Source of the DNA: Neopestalotiopsis rosae
Lineage: Eukaryota > Ascomycota > Sordariomycetes > Amphisphaeriales > Sporocadaceae
Assembly (NCBI GenBank): GCA_023078685.1
Contig: JALGAS010000001.1
Coordinates: forward strand, 868,001 to 932,000
Length of the DNA: 64,000 nucleotides
Reading direction: 5' to 3'
The notes under the pieces were generated by a model. The model saw nothing but the letters and a program-made list of their open reading frames with translations. It did no database searches and was not told the origin of the DNA. Made by a program: the position numbers and the translations under genes. Positions 45,013 through 55,687 of this stretch are shown piece after piece (position 1 is the stretch's first letter; each line of letters opens with the position of its first letter).

Positions 45013-46026
45013 GATTACTTTTGAAATGGCGTTTTCAAGTGCTTGTTTGTCTAGAGTACTGGAAGCTTGATATTGGGTCGCAAGATTGGCTGAATAATTG
45101 ACTGAGTAGAGTTGAGGTTCAGAACTCTCATATAACTTGTAAGTACGGAAGTGACGGGAAGATCTGAGGTCAGGCACTGCTGCTGCGCCAAGGATCAAGA
45201 AGTGAGCTTCATTTCGGTACTTGCTTTCTGCCCGTGCTCGGATAAGATAAGAACCCCAGCCCAGGTGTAGGACGGGACTTGACGCTCTCACTGCCGATTG
45301 AATTGATCACGGAATGCGGATGGGAATTGGCCGAGCGAACCCTGATTACTTATCGCCAGCTATCTAGGCCGCAAGTGGACTGGGGGGAACTCTAGGGGTC
45401 TAGAAGGGACCTTTTCTTTTCTCCATCTACCCACAAAATATAAATCCAGACCCCTAAACGCGAACTTTTTCCAAATCACAAACTTTCCGCCATTCTCAAA
45501 CATTTCCTCCCGGGCAATGGAATGATGATGCCTTCTCTCGAGATGTGTCTCACAGCATCATTGACCTTAGTGCGAGCGCAAGATGCAGAGCGTCAATTGA
45601 GCTGATCGTGTCTGCTTCTATTCTCCGCTAAAATCCGATCCAGGTCCGCCCCTAAGAGGTAAGTGAGCGATCTGCCAACTGCTGGCTCCAGCTTCTCCAA
45701 AGAAAAAGTTGGAGAAAAATCGTGGGGTTGGCCCGGGTTGGTTTCAACAGCACCAAAGCTCCCTGGAAATTGGCCAGTGAGCGCTGTGCTTAGCTGTGCT
45801 TAACAGCGGCAATGACCGGTTCTTCGGATAACAGTACCCCGCGAATTCCAGGTACGAGCCGCAGGTAAGGTGTGCACATGATGCCTTCTCTAAGCATCCC
45901 AAAGGTAAACATTCTGCACTTTCTTGTTCTTTTGCAGCTCTCCTTGGTCGATTACAGATATTTGCGCATTTGTCGTCAATCGCATATTACAGTTCAAGTG
46001 AACTTGGGCTTGGCGTCTTGTACAAG
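45013..46026. other. Divergent intergenic region
   Basis: 1 kb between the DUF7704-like gene (minus) and the dehydrogenase gene (plus). About 45400-45500 is CT- and A-rich. No gene seen. Confidence 0.55.
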
Positions 46027-47316
46027 ATGAGGGCGATTTCTTCCAAGGCGAGGAGCATTGTACACGTTACAAGACGCGCTTTCTCTTCCTCGCCCCGAAG
46101 ATTAGACAATTATGGCTTCATCGGCCTCGGTCAAATGGTACGTTCTTCAGCACTGAACCCACTGCACTACTCAACTGACCCATACTGACATGTACTGAAC
46201 AGGGCTACCAAATGGCCAAGAATCTGCAAGCCAAACTCCCGCCGAGTGATACAATTCGACTGTTCGATCTCAACAAGGACGCCGTCGAACAATTGGCACA
46301 AACGATGATGGCGTCTCCAGCAGGCGGCGCCAAGGTCCAGATAGCCGAGAGCGTATATGATGCTGCCAAACACTCGGTATGTCTTCTACCATAACCCACT
46401 TCCTCCTCCAACCCACATACATCTCCACATGATGAGAACCCATAATCCTACATTCATGATCTAAGTTGGGATCGGTTCGCCGATCCTCCCGTGATTAAGA
46501 CTATTTTAAAGCCAATCCTCTGAAGAGAATCACCAATCCGCACCTCGTTTGCCTCTCTTGTTTGCAAGATGGTCCGCTAACCAAGGCAACCAGGATACCG
46601 TAATTACGTGCTTACCGGAACCATCCCATGTAAAGGGTGTCTTTGCGGATATTTTGACCCCGGATTTGCCCAAGGTCGAAAACAGAATATTCATCGATAG
46701 CTCTACCATCGACCCCTCTACCTCGCGCGAAGTAGCAAAACAGGTTGCTGCCGCTGGGCAGGGTCAGTTTGTAGATGCGCCCATGTCGGGAGGTGTTGTG
46801 GGCGCCACTGCGGGCACGCTGACCTTTATGCTGGGAGCGCCGGACGCTCTCGTGCCAAAGATTGAATCGATACTGCTGCGAATGGGAAAAGCCGTGCACC
46901 ATTGCGGAATCCAGGGCACTGGACTAAGCGCTAAGCTGGCCAACAATTACCTGCTAGCCATTAACAATATTGCAACAGCCGAAGCCATGAATCTGGGTAT
47001 CCGATGGGGCCTAAAGCCCAAGACGCTGGCAAATATTATCAACGTGAGCACGGGCAGATGTTGGCCCAGTGAAGTCAACAATCCCGTCAAGGGCGTCATC
47101 GAGACTGCGCCAGCCAACCGCGATTACTCAGGTGGCTTTGGCATTGGTTTGATGAAGAAGGATCTCAAGCTCGCCATTGTTGCTGCCAACGAGGCCGATG
47201 CAAAGCTCGAGCTCGGTAGTCGTGCAAGAGAGGTCTACGAAGAGGCTGAGAAGGCTGATGATTGCAAGGGTAAAGATTTCTCTGTCATATATAGATTTAT
47301 CGGCGGAAAGGAATAG
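46027..47316 (+). CDS. 3-hydroxyisobutyrate dehydrogenase, mitochondrial
   Basis: Three exons: 46027-46137, 46203-46376 and 46594-47316; 335 aa. Residues 1-25 are basic and Ser-rich (SIVHVTRRAFSSSPRR), a mitochondrial presequence. The Rossmann motif GLGQMG is at 33-38, split by intron 1 (ATG | GGC). Next come FIDSSTIDPSTS and the substrate signature DAPMSGGVVGATAGTL (about 156-171). Catalytic Lys209 is followed by Asn213 in SAKLANNYLLA, and GLMKKDLKLA lies near the end. The enzyme oxidises 3-hydroxyisobutyrate to methylmalonate semialdehyde with NAD+ in valine breakdown. Intron 2 is 217 nt, longer than typical here. Family identity is firm; close 6-phosphogluconate-dehydrogenase-like paralogues with other substrates exist. 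Confidence 0.92.
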
Positions 47317-48680
47317 ACTTTGATACCTGCCACGTGCAATACCAAATTCATTAGCCATCTCTTCCATTCTTGTTCATGCTCTTGTTTTTAGCGTGGTCGC
47401 TGGCCTAGAAGCTCGGCTAGATCTTTCATTACAGATCGGTACGAATACGTGCGAGTACGATGCGGCCAGCGCTAGAGACACTGACATTTGGATATCTGAT
47501 CTAAGCGAGCTCACACCACTCCTGCACTCTCGGGATTGGCTCTATCCGCCAGTCTAATCAGAGAACCAATGCAACTGCTATTCGATGGCGTACGATGGAC
47601 AGATTCTACGTTGTCAGTCTTGATAAAAACTTCAACTGCACGTTGATCTTGCCTAATAGTTACCAGCAGACTAGGCCCAGGTTCCGTCAACTGAAGAATC
47701 CGGCTGCGTTTGTCAAACAGAGCCTCAGTCCCATGGCAGCTACCTTGGGTCGATCAATGTTGCCTGCATCATGAGCTGGCGGCCACTAAAAAAAGACAGA
47801 AAACTACCCGTTGGTCAGGCCGTTCGGTTGCGTCTTTGACACTAGCGAACGAACAGCACAAGGATGCTACCGCATAGGGCGAAATCTCGGTTTCCCTTTT
47901 AGGAAACCTTTTCGCTGTAAGGTCGCCTAGTGGCCATCAGCCCGGGCGGTCATAGGCGGTTTTGGGTTGGCGAGCCGGGAAGTTCGTCCGTTTGTTTCGG
48001 GGATATTTGCTCCCAAGGCTCCAGTAAAAAAGAGATTTCTAGAACTTTTAGCACGATAGATCGCTTACGCTTTCCTTGCCCAACGTAACCATAAGCTCAT
48101 TCCAGCCCTATGTCTTGACATTTCTCATTGCTTGGTATGCTTGGTCATCGTATAATTGCTAGGATGCAGTCAGCCGAGAACACAGAGAGAGCCTTGACCG
48201 AAACTAGTGTTCGGTTACGAAAGATGCCGGAAATGGAGAATGTCCATTCAACAAGATGCGATAGATAAACTGGAGACCACCAATTCCGATTGCCCCCCTT
48301 GCGCGTGCGAAACGTCTCACATGTTTTTCTTTCTCCCTCTTCAATCCTTTTGATATCCTTCTGTGAGAGAGATCTTTGACTTGATGACGATTTGATATTG
48401 ACTGCTGTATGTGTGACGACTTGCTGTCCCGCAGCCACTCAAATCGCGACTTTTTCTCTTCTTTTTCTTTCTCTGGCCAACTTGAGGCAATTCTTACGAC
48501 CTTTAATGCTGGGAGATCGGAGCCGTCCAAACATTGACTCGAAGTATTTCTTTGCCGATCTGCAAAGTACACTGGCGACAACCCACCAAACAAGAAGCCA
48601 ATAGACAAGGAAATTATTATATGGTCACACCACAATTATAGAGGGAAAGAAAAGACCGTCAGCGTTAGACCTTCACAATC
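47317..48680. other. Intergenic region
   Basis: 1.4 kb between two plus-strand genes. CT-rich stretches near 48300-48480 look like promoter or leader of the RTA1-like gene. Antisense open frames at 48145-48635 have no recognisable features. Confidence 0.55.
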
Positions 48681-50031
48681 ATGTCGACAAACGGAACACA
48701 ACATTACAGTACCAAGGACTGCAAAGAGCCTGGTCCTTACTGTCCAGTCGAGGCTACTGTGCTGGGCTACTATCCCAACCTTGGCGCGAATGCCTTTCTC
48801 GCCGCCGGATTTGCAACCTGCCTCATCGTACTGCTGATTACGGGAATATGGAAGAAGACATGGGGCTACTCTGCGGCTCTGGTGGCAGGCTGTATACTTG
48901 AGGTTGCTGGTATGTATACGTTCAAATCAAAACAGACGATAGAATATATCAGAAGGCTACTTGAGTGGCGTATGGTGTATTGCATTTCGCATATCGGACG
49001 ACAACTTGCATCGGAAAAGAAGAACAAATGCTGACCAGGGGACAATTTCTCATCGTATAGGCTACATTGGTCGAATTCAGATGCACAACAACCCCTTTAG
49101 CAAGGATGCTTTTCAATTACAGGTATGTGACTCTCTAATGCGACCCCGTCAGGGCAACATATTAACAGACGTTCTATAAAGATCTCAGCCATCGTGCTCG
49201 CGCCAACATTGCTCTGCATCTCCATCTACCTGACGCTCAAGCACACGGTCCTCTCGCTCTCCCCGGCTCTCTCGCGCGTCCGTCCGCGTCTCTACCCTCT
49301 AATCTTTGTTCCCGCCGACGTGTCGTGCCTGATCCTGCAGGCCATTGGCGGCGGCCTGGCGGCCTCGGCCGGATCCGGCGGCGAGAACGCCACCCTGCTG
49401 CTCGCCGGCGACCGCGTCATCATCGTCGGCATCGCCCTGCAGGTCGCCGTCCTGCTCGGCTTCGGCACCATGGCCGCCGACTACCTGCTACGCGTGCGCA
49501 AGGCCCTTCGATCCTCGGTCGATAGTGGCTGTGAGGTTTTGGCGCCGGGCGCCCGCACCCTCTGGACGGACAAGAAGGCGCGCATGTTCTTCTATGCCGT
49601 CCTGGGCGCCTACGTCTGTATCCTGATTCGATGCATCTACCGTATCGCCGAGATGAGCGGTGGATGGGGCAGCACAATCATGCGCGATCAGCCTAGTTTC
49701 ATTGTGCTCGAGGGCTTGTAAGTCATCTCCCGCTTTCGGTTGATTCCTGCAGGGGAAAGAAACGAAAAGAGCAAAGAACGCTGTGCTGACTTTTTATCCA
49801 CTTAGTATGGTCTTCATCCCGGTAACCCTGTTGACGGCTTTCCCGCCCGGATTCCTGTTCCCGGCCATGGCGGAGAGGGAGGCCCAACGGTTCAGGAAGA
49901 AGGGAAAGGGGGCCGCCGAGAAGAGCACGAGCGAGCACAATGCCGTCGAGACTGGTGTCAAGTCTGGCGACGAGACGTCTGACGGAGTCGAAGCGGGACA
50001 TGGACAGAATGAGAAGCCCCTACAGGTATAA
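48681..50031 (+). CDS. RTA1-family membrane protein
   Basis: Four exons: 48681-48909, 49061-49122, 49182-49717 and 49806-50031; 350 aa. RTA1-like proteins are fungal seven-span membrane proteins linked to lipid transport and resistance to membrane-active compounds (Rsb1, Rta1). Seen: the extracellular N-terminus, a first span near residue 40 (AFLAAGFATCLIVLLITGIW), an FVPADVSCLILQAIGGGLAAS segment, DRVIIVGIALQVAVLLGFG, and the family stretch IRCIYRIAEMSGGW...PSFIVLEG before the last spans. The C-terminal tail (about 295-350) is hydrophilic with many Lys/Glu. Exon 3 is very GC-rich. The acceptor at 49181 is AAG, less typical, but it is the only one that keeps frame. Confidence 0.88.
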
Positions 50032-50354
50032 ATGGTAGAGCCCTGGAAGTGCTCGAGCGCGAACTTTTGGGAGAAAGAATGATACCCGGCATATAGACGC
50101 AGCGTTGGATACCTTTTCATCTAGATTTTAGATTTATTGCCTTTATGATGGCTAAGGTTTTGTTGTCAATCCTTGACTGGTCGATCACTCCTGTTCCCAC
50201 CTCGCACGATCCGAGGCCATGACAAGCAACATTAAAATCATCACCGGTCAAAGCTCCACATAAGCAGTAAGGAAAGTCTGTCGACTTGGGTTATCACGAA
50301 CAGTGATATGAGGATTTTGCCGGTGCGATAACCGCGCTAACATTATTGGTAGAG
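50032..50354. other. Convergent intergenic region
   Basis: 323 bp of 3' flanks between the RTA1-like and AP-3 genes; nothing seen. Confidence 0.6.
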
Positions 50355-52752
50355 CTATTCATTCTTAACAAGTCGGGCGGATTCGTCCCCTTCCTGCTCG
50401 TCATCATCGCTCTCGTCTTCTTCCTCTTCATCCTCTTCTTCGTCGTCCTCCTCATCGTCATCGTCGTCTTCCTCTTCCTCTTCCTCGCTCTCTTCTTCTT
50501 CTGATTCTTCTTCCTCATCCTCCTCCTCTCCAGACTCAGCCAGCCAGTCATCTAGTGTTTTTGCACCAGTGCCATCACTGACACCATTGCTCTTTGCGGC
50601 AAAGGCGCTCTTAGGTGCCTCATCGAGCTGCTGAGAGGCCGGTGTCACTCTCTTTCCTTCGCCATACTCATTAGGAACTCCATCCTGAGCTCGCAAAGCT
50701 GGGTCTGGTTCTCTGCCTTCAGGAACCCAATCGGGTAGGTTTTCATAACCACGAATTCCGTGAATACTGCCGCCACCAGCCAATACGAGTGCAGACGAAC
50801 CTAACAAGTAGCCTTTCCGTGTTTCTGACGGGCTTGCGGCTTGAGGGGCAGGTTTGGGTGCCAAAAGCATCAGTGTTGCAAGCTGTGGGACTGCGAGAAG
50901 TGCCTTGTAAAGACGCGCCCGGTCACGCAAGTCGTACGAAGTATCATATCGGACCAGTTGAAGGACATAATCCCAGAGGCGAACTATTACGTGATCTTCT
51001 GAGACGGGAGCTGGCTCTTCGCCTTCTTCAGGCTTCTTGGCCTCGGTTTCGCGGTTAATGTGGTGCAGATAGACTTTGGCGGCCAGGAGTACAATTTGTC
51101 GCTTTGCAACTTCGGCCTCGTTGGCAAAGTCTCGGAGCAATATCCGAACAACATCCGCAGCAATGTTGTTCTCACCATTAATTCCAGCAAACTCGCCAAC
51201 AAGCCATATAATTGTGGCTCGGGCATGTGGATCCGATGCCGAGTCGAGGTTTTTGGCTAGCCTTATGACCGTACCCGAATGGGCCTCAGGATCTTGCTGA
51301 ATCAGATGACGAATGACAGTCAATGATTCGGCTGCAAGTGTTCCATCCAGACTGGTAATCTGACTAAGAAGTAGTCGTAGACATCTGGCTGATGTGCTGG
51401 GATCGGTTTGCGCGCAGCGTCCAATCGCCCTTACAGCATCGCGCACGAGTGCCTTATTCGTGCCCCGAGAGAAGTGCTCAAGTTCACTCAAGATCAAGCT
51501 CTTGGTGTGATTAGGACTATGCGGGAAAATGAGGGCGAGGATTTCGAGTTTCAGCTCCCACACCGGAGCTGGATCGGAAGCACGAACAAGAAAGTGTGAC
51601 GCGTACTTGACAAAGGAGCTCGGATGGGTCAAGCAGATTGATACAATGTTGTACAAGGCAATCTGCTCGATATCCTGCGCGGATCGTAGTAAAGCCACGA
51701 GAGGTCCAACAGTCGACTTGACATACTCTGATGTACCAATGCTGGCATAGCAGCGAGCGACTGCTATCACCACACCCGAGTTACGACTTTGGAGCAAGGG
51801 CTTGATAGAGTTGAGCAGTAGGAGCAGATCAGGATCCAGCACCACGACTTGTTCTCCATTTTCGGCGGGTTGTGACGAGTTCTCTCCGTAGAAATCTTGC
51901 AAGTCGGCTGATTTATCTGTTGCCTTGGCAGTGCGTGTCCTTCTAGGGAAGCACTTGCGCGCATAGACAGTCATCAGACGTAGAGTAGCCAGCTGGCTCC
52001 ACTCGTCCATGTCGACAATCTTCTTGACCAAGCTTCGATACTGCTTATGAATGAGGTCCAACCGCTCAGGGCAGATCTCCAGAAAGGCCGTCACGGCAGC
52101 ACCAGCAACAAAGTATTGTTTGTCCCCCAGAAGCGTAGTGAGGTATTCTATCAGTTGTGGCAAGGTGTTTGGTTCCAGACGGTAACACTTCGGAATAGCA
52201 AGCGCAGCTGCCTTGCGAACGTGGGGTGACATGTCACCCACTCCTTTCTTGATTGCTAGGGACACGATTTGACTGATGACTGGCACCCGAATACCGCTCA
52301 TGGTACGAAGGGCAAGGGCGCGTACTTGCGGGTTCGCGTCGGACAAGGACTTTTGTATGGTATTGATGGATAGCAGGGCCAGATCGGGTTCCTGTTCGGC
52401 ATGGTGTATGAGGTATATGTAGACCAGTTTCTTGATCTCGAGGTTCGGGGAGGCGACATTCTTGACGACGGAGGAGAAGAAGGGTAGAGTGCGCTGCTGG
52501 CGGTACATCATCGAGATGACACGGCGCAGACCGTCCAGCACTTCACGCTCATTACGGCTGTCGACGAGCTTCTTGAGCTGGGCGGTAGGAAGCGACTTGG
52601 TGGTGACCCGCGTGCTGCGAGCAGCTTGGGCTGCGTCGAGGGTGAGCTCTCGCGCTGGAAACTGGTCAGTAGCCGCCGCAAGAACGATCTTTGGGGCTGG
52701 AAGAATCCATACCATTTTCTAGAAGAGTTGATATCCGCGATATCGACTCCAT
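50355..52752 (-). CDS. apl6: AP-3 adaptor complex beta subunit
   Basis: Two exons, a 40-nt first exon (52752-52713) and 52654-50355 (intron 58 nt); 779 aa. AP-3 sorts cargo from Golgi/endosome to the vacuole. The protein starts MESISRISTLLENARELTLD, formed across the intron, which is the usual fungal Apl6 N-terminus. The trunk (about 1-600) shows helical adaptin repeats such as NLEIKKLVYIYLIHHAEQEPDLALLSIN and the NPQVRALALRTMSGIRVP segment. The C-terminus (about 700-770) is a long acidic Glu/Asp/Ser run corresponding to the phosphorylatable hinge; the protein ends shortly after, without the ear domain of animal beta3. The divergent 274-aa gene shares its promoter region. Confidence 0.93.
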
Positions 52753-53221
52753 ATTGTCTGCCAAGCTGCGCAGTGAGCGCGCAAGAGGTCAGAGTTGAGA
52801 ACTGCCTAGGTGCTTTGTAGGGTGAGGCGTGACGTCGGTGAGACAGGCCTATTAGCACAGCTAACGTATTCCGAGCTTTGGCGGGGCATTTCCTTTGGGG
52901 GCTGCTGACCAGACAGGCCGCTGGAGCACTGGCGGGGCGGGCCGGTGTTATTGAACGTCCCTGAAGATTATGTACAATTATTAGGCACTTGGGCGCTGTG
53001 TGATTTGTCAAATATTCGCCAAGCCATGCTTCATATGGATCTCTATTCTTCGATCTCATGACTATTCCTAAGGTCACTGTACAAGAACATTAATTATGAC
53101 ATTCGGATTTCTTCAGACCAAACAACGCGACTCGTACGTAAAAAGTCACACCATCCCATGGCCCAATACTGACTTGCATATGAGACAATCCAATTATTCA
53201 AAAGAACAAAACAACGCATAA
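52753..53221. promoter_or_regulatory. Divergent promoter region
   Basis: 469 bp separate apl6 (minus) from the 274-aa gene (plus), so it probably serves as a shared bidirectional promoter. No TATA box is evident on either side. Confidence 0.45.
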
Positions 53222-54046
53222 ATGGCGCCCATGCCACTGCTGCTTTCACCAGCGTTGCCAGCTGAACTTCTCACCCATATACTAGAATACCATGTCTACC
53301 CCACCACTCTTATTATATGCTCAACACGATCAGTGTTCATGAGTGCTCTCCAAGACGATACAAGGAAGCAAGATACCCTACAGTTGAACAAATCAGAGGA
53401 TGTCACTACTCAGTCTCTCGTCCAGGAGACACAAGAATCTCTGCGGGGACAAGAAGATGAAAACATTCATAAACGACACTCACTCCTCTCACAAACTCTC
53501 TCCCAACTGGCAATATCTCGCCACATCAGGACAGTCTATATACCTACTGTCACCCATTTACGAGCTTACATGTCATTATTTGTACCCGAGGACACCAAGA
53601 TCGTCGCGCCACCGGCGAGTTTCGTGCCGCCAGCCAGGAAGCCACCCACGCTCATTGTGTACGGAGTGATAGAGATGCACCGCGACACGAGTGAATGGAG
53701 TGCCCAAGGTCTGGGAAACACGATGGCTGTCCTCGTGGAAGCGGCAAACCGTCTCGGTTGGGGTTTGGTGGTTATAGAACCACATGCGAAACCTACCACA
53801 CCAGCACCGCCCGACGAAGATTCTCATCAGGAGGGCGAAACAAGGCGAAATGATGGTCTCCATGGACTATTGCAGGAAAAGTTGCCCATCTTGAGTGGAA
53901 GTACGAGGAGGGGTGGCCTAGACCTGGATGAGGGAGGCTGGTCAAGCAGGTCAGTCGAGGTTGGGAGAGTAATGAGTCGGTGGTTCACTTTTCAGCGAGG
54001 GAATTGGGATACTGATGGTGATGGAGATATGGAAGATGCAAAATAG
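53222..54046 (+). CDS. Conserved-looking protein of unknown function (274 aa)
   Basis: Intronless, 274 aa, starting at the ATG at 53222. I do not recognise a family with confidence. Visible features: an N-terminal LPAELLTHILEYH helix, a strand TTLIICSTRSVFMSAL, a segment LLSQTLSQLAISRHIRTVYIPTV, then PTLIVYGVIEMHRDTSEWSAQG and a helix NTMAVLVEAANRLGWGLVVIEP. Alternating strands and helices suggest an alpha/beta (possibly RecA-like but P-loop-less) fold. The C-terminus ends in Asp/Gly repeats. Homology to Rad51-paralogue-like Shu proteins is possible but unproven. No signal peptide or membrane segment. It sits between apl6 and nuf2. Confidence 0.65.
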   Translation: MAPMPLLLSPALPAELLTHILEYHVYPTTLIICSTRSVFMSALQDDTRKQDTLQLNKSEDVTTQSLVQETQESLRGQEDENIHKRHSLLSQTLSQLAISRHIRTVYIPTVTHLRAYMSLFVPEDTKIVAPPASFVPPARKPPTLIVYGVIEMHRDTSEWSAQGLGNTMAVLVEAANRLGWGLVVIEPHAKPTTPAPPDEDSHQEGETRRNDGLHGLLQEKLPILSGSTRRGGLDLDEGGWSSRSVEVGRVMSRWFTFQRGNWDTDGDGDMEDAK

Positions 54047-54237
54047 CAACACTGGCAAGCGTCCCAATTCTGCCACTTCCTGCCCAGTCATGACGGGTTC
54101 CAATCGACACAAATATCATACATTGTGGTATAGGCTATATTGAAATAATTATAGCAAACAGCAAGCATTTCTAAACGCCGGCCGTGGTATCATTGTCATC
54201 AAGTCGTTAATCATACAAGCAGAGAGGAAGAAGAAAC

Positions 54238-55687
54238 TTAGGCCGAGATGGCCTGATCCATCTCTGTGATATACAGCTTGATATGCGCTTCCATCTTCAG
54301 ATACTCGTCTTGGGCTGCGCGTACTTCTTTCTCGACATTCTCCTTCAAATCCAGCATCTGTGGGAATAGTTAGTCGCGTGTACATTCGATGATAGTAGTT
54401 TATGGGGCTCACCTTTTTCTCAGTCTGCTCGATGCGAACACGTCTTCTCTCAATTTCCGTGCCTTTCGTTGCCCGCTCTTCTGTGAGATTCTTGTGCAAA
54501 TCGCGAAGTTCCTCCATCTTTGCTTTGGCTTCTTGAGCCTTCTCTCTGCTTTGGTCTCGAAGCTTTTCGGTGCGCTCATTCCATTTTGCCAATTGTCTCT
54601 CAAGAAGGTGCTGTTGACGTTCAATGTCCTTTGCATTTTTGCCCCGATCCGTGAGGGTGTCCCGTTGCCTGGCATTCCTCTTGTTCTCCTCCTCTTCCTT
54701 GGCCAATTCGTCGGCAATCTCATCCAGTGTCTTGATACAGGAAGCGACATCTGCTGCTACGACTGTAAATGAGTCCGTAGAAGTTTGCAATGCTCGCGCT
54801 CGCCTCTCTAACGATTCAATGTGCTGCTTGTCCGCATGCAGTGTGCTATTGAGTTCCGACAAACTGTTTTGCAAGGCGATCGGGCTTTGAAGGGTATATG
54901 GTCGCAGTTTGGCACTTTCCTGCTTCATATGGAGCTTTTCGGCAGTCTTTTGTTCCAACCTTTGCGCCAGCTCTCCCTTTTTGTCCTTGGCTTCTTCTAG
55001 CCTGGCGGCGACCTTTTCTTGATTGCGCCGTAGCTCCAGCAAGTTCTTCTTCAGCTCTTCGTTTCTCGCATTCTTCTCGCGGACCTGCGCCTCCATGGCC
55101 TTCCGGTTGTGCTTCATCTCGTTAAGACGAGCCTCCATGTCCTGGTTGTCCTGGTACAAAGTCTCGATGCGCGCCTTCGTCTTCTCGGCCTTGTCGAAAT
55201 GCTCGTCAATGACTTGTGTCTGACTCTCTCGGAAGCGCACAAAGTTGATCAAGTAGCTGAAGATCTTGACCAGTCTCTCGCGTGTTGGCTTGTACAGGTC
55301 CGTGAAGCTGAAGTCGTTGATGCCGCACTCCGTCAGCAGACGGCGCAGGCTGACGTAGAATCCCATCAAATTCCTAGTATCCGGCGATATCACATCAGGG
55401 TAATCTGCGTAGAAGTCTTCTGCCGCGGCGCGCATGGCAGGCTCGATGGTCTCGCGTGTTGCATTGAGGAGAAGCTCGGCGAACCACTCGAAGATCATTT
55501 GGACCTGCACCGGGTTGGGCTTCGCCAGGTCGGCCACGGTGAAGGGAATGCCAATATCGGTGATGCATCCTACAATCTCTTTGTCGGGCAGGCGCATGAA
55601 GGCATCGGCCTCCTCCTCCTTCTTACGCTGCGTGCGCGAGTTGGTTTGCGACGCCGGTATTATCGACATGCGCGGGTTGAACGACAT
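54238..55687 (-). CDS. nuf2: Kinetochore protein Nuf2 (Ndc80 complex)
   Basis: Two exons, 55687-54413 and 54357-54238 (intron 55 nt, GTGAGC...CAG); 464 aa, the usual Nuf2 length. Nuf2 pairs with Ndc80 to couple kinetochores to microtubules. Residues about 25-160 form the calponin-homology-like head ([22 protein letters not shown], then [19 protein letters not shown]); 165-464 is an almost continuous coiled coil rich in Glu/Lys/Arg. The second exon extends the coil with [15 protein letters not shown] and ends in MDQAISA, a common Nuf2-type end. The N-terminal Ser/Gln-rich 20 residues precede the head. Convergent with the 274-aa gene, 191 bp apart. Confidence 0.94.
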
